DNA from: Pseudomonas sp. GM79
GTDB lineage: Bacteria; Pseudomonadota; Gammaproteobacteria; Pseudomonadales; Pseudomonadaceae
NCBI RefSeq assembly: GCF_000282495.1
Contig: NZ_AKJE01000088.1
Location: 1 to 55,754, forward strand
Length of the DNA stretch: 55,754 nucleotides
Direction of reading: 5' to 3'
The first letter of the stretch is position 1. Each line of letters begins with the position of its first letter. Shown here piece by piece: positions 34,575 to 42,009 of this stretch. The notes under the pieces are model-generated. The model saw nothing but the letters and a program-made list of their open reading frames with translations, searched no databases and was not told the DNA's origin. The position numbers were made by a program, and so were the translations under genes.

Positions 34575-34667
34575 TTCTTGTCGGGGTGCCTTGCTATGAG
34601 GCTGAGATCGAATAATTTCGGATCCCGTTGAACCTGATCAGGTTAACGCCTGCGTAGGGAACAAGAT
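34575..34667 (+). promoter_or_regulatory. TPP (THI-element) riboswitch
   Basis: Classic THI box: P1 stem TTCTTGT/ACAAGA, GTCGGGGTGCC, GCTGAGATC, then CCGTTGAACCTGATCAGGTTAACGCC spread over 34625-34650 and GCGTAGGGAACAAG at the 3' end. It binds thiamine diphosphate and lowers thiC expression when the vitamin is plentiful. The stems at 34670-34685 and 34711-34727 downstream are candidates for the expression platform. Confidence 0.95.
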
Positions 34668-34669
34668 TT

Positions 34670-34727
34670 CTCGTCACCCGACGAGTCCTCTTGTGCTTCG
34701 TCCGGGATGTTGTTCGACAATCGAACA
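34670..34727 (+). promoter_or_regulatory. Two hairpins after the riboswitch
   Basis: CTCGTC-ACCC-GACGAG at 34670-34685 and TGTTCGA-CAA-TCGAACA at 34711-34727. The first is followed by a weak pyrimidine run (TCCTCTTGTGCTTC). Possible intrinsic-termination or stability elements in the thiC leader; 34728-34842 holds no other recognised element before the GGAG ribosome site. Confidence 0.45.
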
Positions 34728-34842
34728 CCCCTCGAGCACCGAGCACAGCACAGCTGGTTTTCCCAGCGCACGTGCGTCCATTCGTTTACAGGTTCGCTCC
34801 GACAAAAATCCACTGCCTGGATGTGTGTCTGGAGAGCCCGTG

Positions 34843-36732
34843 ATGACTACAAAATCAAAAATCGAAACCAATCTGAGTGACTCGGCCAAGGTCGATCAGC
34901 AATCGGTTCAGCCGTTTACCCGCTCGCAAAAAATCTATGTCCAGGGCTCTCGCCCCGACATCCTCGTGCCGATGCGCGAAATCAGCCTGGACGTGACCCC
35001 GACCGACTTCGGCGGCGAAATCAACGCGCCGGTGGTGGTGTATGACACCTCGGGCCCCTATACCGATCCCAACGTCATCATCGACGTGCGCAAAGGCCTC
35101 GCTGACGTGCGTTCGCCTTGGATCGAAGCCCGTGGCGACACTGAGCGTCTGCCGGGTTTGAGCTCGAACTTCGGCAGGGAACGCCTCGCGGATCCGGAGC
35201 TGACCAAGCTGCGCTTCGCTCACGTGAACAACCCGCGCCGCGCCAAGGCCGGTGGCAACGTCACCCAGATGCACTACGCTCGCAAAGGTATCATCACGCC
35301 CGAGATGGAATACGTTGCCATCCGCGAAAACATGAAGCTGGAAGTGGCCCGCGCCGCAGGTTTGCTGGACCAGCAACACGCCGGTCACAGCTTCGGCGCC
35401 AGCGTGCCGAAAATCATCACCCCCGAATTTGTCCGTGAAGAGATTGCCCGTGGTCGCGCGATCATTCCCGCCAACATCAACCACACCGAACTGGAACCGA
35501 TGATCATCGGCCGTAACTTCCTGGTGAAGATCAACGGCAACATCGGCAACAGCGCACTGGGTTCGTCCATCGAAGAAGAAGTGGCGAAACTGACCTGGGG
35601 CATTCGCTGGGGCGCGGACAACATCATGGACTTGTCCACCGGTAAGCACATTCACGAAACCCGCGAGTGGATCATCCGTAACTCGCCGGTACCGATCGGT
35701 ACCGTGCCGATCTACCAGGCCCTGGAGAAAGTCGGCGGCGCCGCTGAAGACCTGACCTGGGAGCTGTTCCGCGACACGCTGATCGAACAGGCCGAACAGG
35801 GTGTCGACTACTTCACCATCCACGCTGGCGTGTTGCTGCGCTACGTGCCGCTGACCGCCAAACGCGTGACCGGTATTGTTTCCCGTGGCGGTTCGATCAT
35901 GGCCAAGTGGTGCCTGGCGCACCATAAAGAGAACTTCGCTTACACGCATTTCGAAGAGATTTGCGAAATCATGAAGGCCTACGACGTCAGCTTCTCCCTG
36001 GGCGATGGCCTGCGTCCGGGCTCGATTGCCGACGCCAACGACGCCGCACAATTCGGTGAGCTGGAAACCCTCGGCGAGCTGACCAAAATCGCCTGGAAGC
36101 ATGACGTACAAACCATGATCGAAGGCCCGGGCCACGTGCCGATGCAGTTGATCAAAGAGAACATGGACAAGCAGCTCGAGTGCTGCGACGAGGCGCCGTT
36201 CTACACCCTCGGCCCGCTGACCACCGATATCGCGCCGGGCTACGACCACATCACTTCGGGTATCGGTGCGGCGATGATCGGCTGGTTCGGTTGCGCGATG
36301 CTTTGCTACGTGACGCCGAAGGAGCACTTGGGCCTGCCGAACAAGGATGACGTGAAGACCGGGATCATCACCTACAAGATCGCGGCCCACGCTGCCGACT
36401 TGGCGAAAGGGCATCCGGGGGCGCAAATTCGCGACAACGCCTTGAGCAAGGCGCGTTTCGAATTCCGTTGGGAAGACCAGTTCAACCTGGGCCTGGACCC
36501 GGACACCGCGCGTTCGTATCACGACGAAACCCTGCCGAAGGATTCGGCCAAGGTCGCGCACTTCTGCTCCATGTGCGGGCCGAAATTCTGTTCGATGAAG
36601 ATCACCCAGGAAGTCCGTGAATACGCGGCCAACCAGCGGATCGAAACCGTCGATGCGGAAATCGCCCAGGGCTTGGCCGAACAGGCCGAGCGGTTCAAGC
36701 AGGAAGGCAGTCAGTTGTACAAGAAGGTTTGA
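34843..36732 (+). CDS. thiC: Phosphomethylpyrimidine synthase
   Basis: 629 residues. Radical SAM enzyme converting aminoimidazole ribonucleotide to the hydroxymethylpyrimidine phosphate of thiamine. The C-terminal [4Fe-4S] motif CSMCGPKFC (Cys575, 578, 583) is intact, and the substrate/metal region (EGPGHVPMQLIKENM) is typical. ATG 34843 is preceded by CTGGAGAG; the GTG one codon earlier is a possible alternative. A frame open back to 34693 lies in the leader and is not coding. Under a TPP riboswitch; followed by cytX. Confidence 0.97.
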   Translation: MTTKSKIETNLSDSAKVDQQSVQPFTRSQKIYVQGSRPDILVPMREISLDVTPTDFGGEINAPVVVYDTSGPYTDPNVIIDVRKGLADVRSPWIEARGDTERLPGLSSNFGRERLADPELTKLRFAHVNNPRRAKAGGNVTQMHYARKGIITPEMEYVAIRENMKLEVARAAGLLDQQHAGHSFGASVPKIITPEFVREEIARGRAIIPANINHTELEPMIIGRNFLVKINGNIGNSALGSSIEEEVAKLTWGIRWGADNIMDLSTGKHIHETREWIIRNSPVPIGTVPIYQALEKVGGAAEDLTWELFRDTLIEQAEQGVDYFTIHAGVLLRYVPLTAKRVTGIVSRGGSIMAKWCLAHHKENFAYTHFEEICEIMKAYDVSFSLGDGLRPGSIADANDAAQFGELETLGELTKIAWKHDVQTMIEGPGHVPMQLIKENMDKQLECCDEAPFYTLGPLTTDIAPGYDHITSGIGAAMIGWFGCAMLCYVTPKEHLGLPNKDDVKTGIITYKIAAHAADLAKGHPGAQIRDNALSKARFEFRWEDQFNLGLDPDTARSYHDETLPKDSAKVAHFCSMCGPKFCSMKITQEVREYAANQRIETVDAEIAQGLAEQAERFKQEGSQLYKKV

Positions 36733-36769
36733 TTTGACCTGTGATTGACGGTGCCTGTGCTGCCGTCTT

Positions 36770-36858
36770 CGCGAGCAAGCCCGCTCCCACATTGGATCAC
36801 CTGTAAACACAAATTTTGTGTACGACCGGGATCAAATGTGGGAGCGGGCTTGCTCGCG
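36770..36858. repeat. REP pair, family A (inverted)
   Basis: Copies at 36770-36791 and 36837-36858. The loop holds ACACAAATTTTGTGTACGAC, shared with the pairs at 13.6 and 48.7 kb. Confidence 0.9.
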
Positions 36859-36919
36859 AAAGCGTCGGATCAGGCACCAAAAATCCCACTGATACACTTA
36901 TCCCTCTGAGATAACACCC

Positions 36920-38212
36920 TTGAGCATCCAACCCAGCACTTACTCCCCGGATACCGCGGTGCCGATCGACAAACGTGTCTTCGGCGGCCGTGATCTGTTT
37001 TCCCTGTGGTTTTCCCTTGGCATCGGCCTGATGGTGTTGCAGACCGGTGCTTTGCTCGCACCAGGCTTGGGCCTGTCAGGCTCGTTGCTGGCGATTTTTC
37101 TCGGCACGCTGGTCGGCGTTCTGTTGCTGGCCGCTGTCGGTGTGATCGGCAGCGACACCGGCCTGTCGTCGATGGCGGCACTCAAACTCAGCCTGGGCCG
37201 TCATGGCGCGAGCCTTCCGGCGGTGTTGAACCTGTTGCAACTGATCGGTTGGGGTTCGTTCGAAATCATCGTGATGCGCGACGCTGCCAGCCTGCTCGGC
37301 GCCCGCGCTTTCAGCGAAGGCAGCCTGCTGTCGAATCCGCTGCTTTGGACAGTTTTCTTCGGTGGTTTGGCGACTTTGCTGGCCGTCAGCGGGCCACTGA
37401 CCTTCGTGCGCAAGATCCTGCGCAAGTGGGGTATCTGGCTGCTGCTGGCCGCGTGTATCTGGCTGACCTGGAACCTGTTCGCCAAAGCCGATCTGGCCGC
37501 ATTGTGGGCGCAGGCCGGTGATGGTTCGATGCCGTTTGCCGTGGGCTTCGACATTGCGATCGCCATGCCGCTGTCCTGGCTGCCGCTGATTGCCGATTAT
37601 TCGCGGTTCGGCAAGCGTGCGAAGAATGTCTTCGGCGGTACGGCGCTGGGCTTCTTTTTCGGTAACTTCTGGCTGATGAGCCTAGGCGTGGCCTACACCC
37701 TGGCGTTCGCGCCGAGCGGCGAAGTGAATGCCTTGTTGCTGGCATTGGCCGGTGCAGGACTGGGGATTCCATTGCTGCTGATTTTGCTGGATGAGTCGGA
37801 AAATGCCTTTGCCGATATTCACTCGGCGGCGGTGTCCAGCGGGATTCTGTTGCGCTTGAAAGTCGAGCATCTGGCCTTGGCCATCGGCGTCATCTGCACG
37901 CTGATCGCCTGCCTGGCGCCATTGGCCCAGTACCAGAACTTTCTGCTATTGATCGGCTCGGTGTTTGCGCCGCTGTTCGGCGTGGTGCTGGTGGATCACT
38001 TCATCTTGCGCAAGCGCAGTGGCCAGGTAGCGTCAGCTGCATTGCGCTGGCCGGCGTTGCTCGCCTGGTTAGGTGGGGTGAGCACCTATCACTTGCTGGC
38101 CAATCTCTATCCGGACATCGGCGCAACCCTGCCGTCGCTGGTACTGGCAGGGCTGCTGCAACTGCTGCTCGGTCGAGCCTTCAGCTACGGCCGGGAAACA
38201 GCTCAGGCTTGA
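36920..38212 (+). CDS. cytX: NCS1 permease, probable hydroxymethylpyrimidine transporter (CytX-like)
   Basis: 430 residues with about 12 hydrophobic helices, nucleobase:cation symporter-1 family. The VFGGRDLFSLWFSLGIGLMVLQTG N-terminus and PLSWLPLIADYSR motif match the CytX group, which is usually linked to thiamine genes; placement directly after thiC supports a role in HMP uptake rather than cytosine. The start is TTG at 36920 with only a weak ribosome site. Its last 32 bases overlap the convergent lipoprotein gene. Confidence 0.82.
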   Translation: MSIQPSTYSPDTAVPIDKRVFGGRDLFSLWFSLGIGLMVLQTGALLAPGLGLSGSLLAIFLGTLVGVLLLAAVGVIGSDTGLSSMAALKLSLGRHGASLPAVLNLLQLIGWGSFEIIVMRDAASLLGARAFSEGSLLSNPLLWTVFFGGLATLLAVSGPLTFVRKILRKWGIWLLLAACIWLTWNLFAKADLAALWAQAGDGSMPFAVGFDIAIAMPLSWLPLIADYSRFGKRAKNVFGGTALGFFFGNFWLMSLGVAYTLAFAPSGEVNALLLALAGAGLGIPLLLILLDESENAFADIHSAAVSSGILLRLKVEHLALAIGVICTLIACLAPLAQYQNFLLLIGSVFAPLFGVVLVDHFILRKRSGQVASAALRWPALLAWLGGVSTYHLLANLYPDIGATLPSLVLAGLLQLLLGRAFSYGRETAQA

Positions 38213-38927
38213 GAATACCGTTCAGGCGCGGGTAGGGGATCTTCAGTTCGACGTGGCCCAATGCGTAAGGCGCAAGGGTGCTCACTTCGTACTTGAGGAT
38301 CACCCCGCCGTAGGTCAGCGCCACATTCTGGGTTTTCACGAAGGGCCAGCTTTTCACGAACTCCGGTTCCTGATCGAGCTTGGTGCTGATCAGCCAGCTG
38401 TTGTGCGCCACTTGGGCGGCTTTCCAGAATGCCTCTTCCTGCCCCGGGATCAACATGTCCGAGAGGGTCAGCACTTTATGCTGTTGACGTGAATAGTTGA
38501 TGAAACCGCGGCCCGGCGTGCCATGGGCACCGCCGGTGTCCAGGTAGCTGGACAATTCAACGATCACCAAGCCGTCATGCTGCTCACGTACCTTGGCTTG
38601 CAGGTAGCTGCTGTAGCGCGGGCCTGCGCTGCTCAAAAACTGCTCGCGATACGCCGCCAGCGTTGGCGCTACAGGGGCGTCAGGCGAGGTGCGGGTCATT
38701 TGCAGCAGGCGTTTTTCGATGATGCCGTCAAGTGCAGGCTCATCGGGGAAACGCAGCGTATCGATATTCACCAACGGGCATTCAGGGTTGGCACAGCCTG
38801 GTTTCAACTGTTCCGATGCGTCGCGGGTAGTTTCCAGCGGCGCCCGATAGTTGGGCTGGAACAAACTCTGGCACGCACCCAGGGTCAGGGCGATGGCGGC
38901 CACGGAGGCGATCTTGAAAAGCGACAT
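38181..38927 (-). CDS. Predicted lipoprotein (RsiV/DUF3298-like)
   Basis: 248 residues. Signal peptide with lipobox LTLGAC (lipidated Cys19), so probably anchored to a membrane facing the periplasm. The body contains SSYLDTGGAHGTPGRGFINYSRQQHKVLTLSDML and ends in VELKIPYPRLNGILK, a pattern of the DUF3298 domain found in RsiV-like proteins. PA4972-like. Function unknown. Its 3' end overlaps cytX by 32 bases on opposite strands. Confidence 0.82.
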   Translation of the reverse strand: MSLFKIASVAAIALTLGACQSLFQPNYRAPLETTRDASEQLKPGCANPECPLVNIDTLRFPDEPALDGIIEKRLLQMTRTSPDAPVAPTLAAYREQFLSSAGPRYSSYLQAKVREQHDGLVIVELSSYLDTGGAHGTPGRGFINYSRQQHKVLTLSDMLIPGQEEAFWKAAQVAHNSWLISTKLDQEPEFVKSWPFVKTQNVALTYGGVILKYEVSTLAPYALGHVELKIPYPRLNGILKPELFPGRS

Positions 38928-39122
38928 GGGCGTCCTTTACGAAACAGGGGAAGGCGAAAAGTTACCCGCTTCGACTCTCAACGAAGCAGTCAGTTCGCCA
39001 CTAAGCTAATTAGAGTTGGTTTCACCCTCACCGTCTATCCCGCTGACTGGAAAGGGGCTGCATCAAACATCGCGGGCGCGTTAGGATGGCGCGAAGTCGA
39101 GGTTGCAAGTAACAAAAAGGAG

Positions 39123-39150
39123 CCTCGTAACGGATTTGCAGTAAACGAGG
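39123..39150 (+). promoter_or_regulatory. Hairpin covering the nudF ribosome binding site
   Basis: CCTCGT (39123-39128) can pair with ACGAGG (39145-39150), the Shine-Dalgarno sequence, which lies six bases before the ATG at 39157. This would hide the ribosome site unless unfolded. Confidence 0.45.
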
Positions 39151-39156
39151 ATTGTC

Positions 39157-39774
39157 ATGACTGATTTTGCCAACGCCATTCCGACCGCCGTTGATATCGT
39201 TCGGCGCGAAAAGTGCTACGAGGGCTTCTACAAGCTCGACCGCGTGCACCTGCGTCATGAGTTGTTCGCCGGTGGCATGAGTCGCGAGATCAATCGTGAA
39301 CTGTTCGTGCGCCACGATGCGGTGTGCGTGCTTCCTTACGATCCGCAGCGCGATGAAGTGGTGCTGATCGAGCAGTTTCGCGTTGGCGCCATGGGCAAGA
39401 TCGATAACCCGTGGCTGATCGAACTGGTCGCCGGTCTGATCGACAAGGATGAAGTACCGGAAGAAGTTGCTCACCGCGAAGCGCAGGAGGAAGCTGGGCT
39501 TGTATTCGGGGCACTCTGGCCGATAACCAAATATTTTCCATCGCCGGGTGGCAGTAACGAATTTGTGCATCTGTATCTGGGGCGTTGCGACAGTGCCGGG
39601 GTTGGCGGCCTGCATGGGCTGGAGGAAGAGGCAGAAGATATTCGTGTCACGGTCTGGGCGTTCGAAGATGCCCTGCAAGCCGTACGCGACGGACGTATTG
39701 CCAACGCGCCAAGCATCATTGCCTTGCAATGGCTGGCTTTGAACCGCGTTGAAGTGAGGGGGTTATGGTCGTAA
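39157..39774 (+). CDS. nudF: ADP-ribose diphosphatase (Nudix)
   Basis: 205 residues. Hydrolyses ADP-ribose to AMP and ribose 5-phosphate. The Nudix box is canonical, GLIDKDE...HREAQEEAGL from about residue 93 to 115. The N-terminal strand-swapped domain and YFPSPGGSNEF loop are typical of NudF dimers. PA4971-like (also called aspP). Overlaps the next gene by 10 bases, so they are one operon. Confidence 0.95.
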   Translation: MTDFANAIPTAVDIVRREKCYEGFYKLDRVHLRHELFAGGMSREINRELFVRHDAVCVLPYDPQRDEVVLIEQFRVGAMGKIDNPWLIELVAGLIDKDEVPEEVAHREAQEEAGLVFGALWPITKYFPSPGGSNEFVHLYLGRCDSAGVGGLHGLEEEAEDIRVTVWAFEDALQAVRDGRIANAPSIIALQWLALNRVEVRGLWS

Positions 39775-40217
39775 ACAAGCTGCGCGATCGCTACCGGATC
39801 GACCTCGTGGGGCTGCAAGCCTCCTGCGAGGCCAACTACGCGCGCCTGATGCGACTGCTACCGGATATGCGTAGCGAGCCGCAGGCGCGGCGCATTGCCG
39901 TGACCCACGGCGACCAGATGCTGGGCGTGCTGGCCCTCGAAGTGCTGCAGGTTTGTCCGTACACCACGACCCTGCAAGTCCGCCAGGAACACAGCCTGCC
40001 GTGGCTGCCGGTGCCGCAACTTGAAGTTCAGGTGTATCACGACGCGTGCATGGCCGAAGTGGTCAGCGCCGAACATGCACGACGCTTCCGGGGCATCTAT
40101 CCTTACCCGAACGCCGCGATGCATCAGCCGGATGAAAAAGCTCAGCTCAATCTGTTCCTGGGGGAATGGCTGAGTCATTGCCTGGCTTGCGGGCACGAGT
40201 ACGCCGTTGTGCGCTAA
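39765..40217 (+). CDS. DUF1249 protein
   Basis: 150 residues, soluble. Corresponds to E. coli YqiB and PA4970, which are conserved beside nudF and cpdA. Recognisable by YxxNYxRLxRLLP near the N-terminus (CEANYARLMRLLP), LEVQVYHDACMAEV and YPYPNAAMHQPDEKAQLNLFLGEWL. Function unknown. Starts inside nudF. Confidence 0.9.
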   Translation: MVVNKLRDRYRIDLVGLQASCEANYARLMRLLPDMRSEPQARRIAVTHGDQMLGVLALEVLQVCPYTTTLQVRQEHSLPWLPVPQLEVQVYHDACMAEVVSAEHARRFRGIYPYPNAAMHQPDEKAQLNLFLGEWLSHCLACGHEYAVVR

Positions 40218-40231
40218 GAGCCCTGTGTAGT

Positions 40232-40253
40232 TGTGAACTGCGTCCGGTTCACA
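40232..40253. promoter_or_regulatory. Palindrome with CRP/Vfr-like half-sites before cpdA
   Basis: TGTGAAC-TGCGTCCG-GTTCACA, perfect 7-bp arms. The outer TGTGA/TCACA match CRP half-sites, but the spacing is 12 rather than 6. Could also be the terminator hairpin of the nudF unit since T-rich sequence follows (ATTTCCTCTTTT). Confidence 0.45.
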
Positions 40254-40328
40254 GATTTCCTCTTTTGATCGTCCCCCAGCATAATTGCGGCACTTATCCA
40301 TCCCGTGATCACGCCCTGGGAGAACGCC

Positions 40329-41144
40329 TTGCCGAGCGTATCCACATTGACCACCGCCGATCCGGCGTTGCTGGTGCAACTCTCCGACAGCCATCTGTTT
40401 GCCGAGGCGGGCGGGACGTTGCTGGGCATGAATACCCGCGACAGCCTGCAACAGGTCATTGAGCTGGTATTGAAGCAGCAGCCGCAGATCGATCTGATGA
40501 TTGCCAGTGGTGATCTGTCTCAGGACGGGACGCTGGAGTCGTATCAGCTGTTTCGTGACCTGAGCCGACAGATCGATGCGCCGGCACGCTGGATTCCCGG
40601 TAATCATGACGAGCCGCAGATCATGGCCGTGGCGGCGGTGCAGAGTGCGCTGCTGGAGCCGGTGGTGGATATCGGCAACTGGCGGGTCACGTTGCTCGAT
40701 TCGGCGGTGCCAGGGTCGGTGCCGGGGTATTTGCAGGATGAGCAATTGCAGTTACTCGCTCGCTCGTTGAGTGAGGCACCGGAGCGGCATCATCTGGTGT
40801 GTTTCCATCATCATCCGGTATCGATCGGGTGTGCATGGATGGAGCCCATTGGCTTGCGCAATCCAGAAGCATTATTCGCGGTGCTGGATCGCTTTCCACA
40901 GGTGCGTGCGGTGTTGTGGGGGCATGTGCATCAGGAAATTGATCAGGTGCGCAACGGTGTGCGCCTGATCGCATCGCCCTCGACCTGCATTCAGTTCGAA
41001 CCGGGCAGTGATGATTTCAAGGTGAGTGAGCAGGCGCCGGGGTATCGGTGGTTGCGGCTTTTGCCCGATGGTCGGTTGGAAACGGGCGTGGAGCGCGTTA
41101 GCGGGTTCGATTTCCAGATTGATTATGGTTCTAACGGTTACTGA
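40329..41144 (+). CDS. cpdA: 3',5'-cyclic AMP phosphodiesterase
   Basis: 271 residues from TTG 40329, which has GGGAG seven bases upstream; a GTG eight codons earlier (40305) is the alternative. Calcineurin-like metallophosphoesterase with LSDSH, GDLSQDG, GNHDE, CFHHHP and GHVHQ motifs. Degrades cAMP and so lowers Vfr/CRP activity. PA4969-like, same neighbourhood as in E. coli (nudF, yqiB, cpdA, yqiA, parE). Confidence 0.94.
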   Translation: MPSVSTLTTADPALLVQLSDSHLFAEAGGTLLGMNTRDSLQQVIELVLKQQPQIDLMIASGDLSQDGTLESYQLFRDLSRQIDAPARWIPGNHDEPQIMAVAAVQSALLEPVVDIGNWRVTLLDSAVPGSVPGYLQDEQLQLLARSLSEAPERHHLVCFHHHPVSIGCAWMEPIGLRNPEALFAVLDRFPQVRAVLWGHVHQEIDQVRNGVRLIASPSTCIQFEPGSDDFKVSEQAPGYRWLRLLPDGRLETGVERVSGFDFQIDYGSNGY

Positions 41145-41180
41145 TTTCTTTGTCATTTCCAAAGACCGAGGCGCGGCCAT

Positions 41181-41250
41181 CGCGGGCAAGCCCGCTCCCA
41201 CAGGGGATTTGTGAGCACCTCAGATCCGTGTGGGAGCGGGCTTGCCCGCG
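41181..41250. repeat. REP pair, family A variant (inverted)
   Basis: Copies at 41181-41202 and 41229-41250, with CTTGCCCGCG instead of CTTGCTCGCG. Short loop of 26 bases. Confidence 0.9.
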
Positions 41251-41348
41251 ATAGCGTCGATTCAGGCGACATGAATCCCACGCATATCCACGATTTCCCC
41301 GACTCCCTGTAAACTCCGCCTTCTTTACCCGACGCAAAGGGAGCTCAA

Positions 41349-41957
41349 ATGTCTGGTTCGATCCTTTATATCCACGGTTTCAACAGCGCGCCGGCGTCGA
41401 AAAAGGCCTGTCAGTTGATTAATGTGATGGAACGGCTGGGCTTGAGCGACCAATTGCGTGTGCCGGCCCTGCATCACCATCCCCGCGAGGCCATTGCTCA
41501 GCTGGAGCAGGCGATTGCCGAGCTGGGGCGGCCACTGCTGGTCGGCAGCTCACTCGGCGGCTACTATGCGACTCACTTGGCCGAGCGCCATGGCTTGAAA
41601 GCCCTGCTGATCAATCCTGCCGTCAGCCCGCACCGGATGTTCGACGGGTTCCTGGGAACGCAGAAAAATCTGTACACCGATGAGACTTGGGAATTGACTC
41701 GCGACCACGTGACGGCCCTGGCCGAGCTGGAAGTGCCGGCGCCCAAGGATCCGCAGCGGTTTCAAGTATGGTTGCAGACCGGCGACGAAACGCTGGATTA
41801 TCGCCTCGCCCAGCAGTATTACCGGGCCTGTGCCTTGCGTATCCAGGCGGGCGGCGACCATAGTTTCCAGGGTTTTGCCGAGCAATTGCCGGCAATGCTG
41901 AGTTTCGCCGGCATCGGCGCAGATTTGTATCAGGCGATTGATTTCACTGCACTGTGA
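41349..41957 (+). CDS. yqiA: YqiA-like esterase
   Basis: 202 residues, alpha/beta hydrolase. N-terminal LYIHGFNSAPASKK (oxyanion side), nucleophile elbow GSSLGGYYA, late Asp in TGDETLDY and the catalytic His in GGDHSF. PA4968-like; E. coli YqiA is a weak esterase beside parE. AAAGGGAG site before ATG; a TAAACTCCGCC -10-like element at 41310-41315. Substrate unknown. Confidence 0.92.
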   Translation: MSGSILYIHGFNSAPASKKACQLINVMERLGLSDQLRVPALHHHPREAIAQLEQAIAELGRPLLVGSSLGGYYATHLAERHGLKALLINPAVSPHRMFDGFLGTQKNLYTDETWELTRDHVTALAELEVPAPKDPQRFQVWLQTGDETLDYRLAQQYYRACALRIQAGGDHSFQGFAEQLPAMLSFAGIGADLYQAIDFTAL

Positions 41958-42009
41958 TTTGTCGCCTCTTTTTCACAGAACACTTTTTACAGGCGGACGA
42001 CGAGACCCC

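Noticed and set aside
34693..34842. In-frame 50-codon N-terminal extension of ThiC
   Set aside because: It lies in the riboswitch leader, encodes a Cys/Ser/Arg-rich stretch unlike ThiC and ignores the good GGAG before ATG 34843.
36906..36925. CTGAGATAACACCCTTGA before cytX as a second TPP riboswitch
   Set aside because: Only a fragment resembles the THI box; there is no GGGGTGC upstream or GCGTAGGGAA downstream, and the cytX start lies within it.
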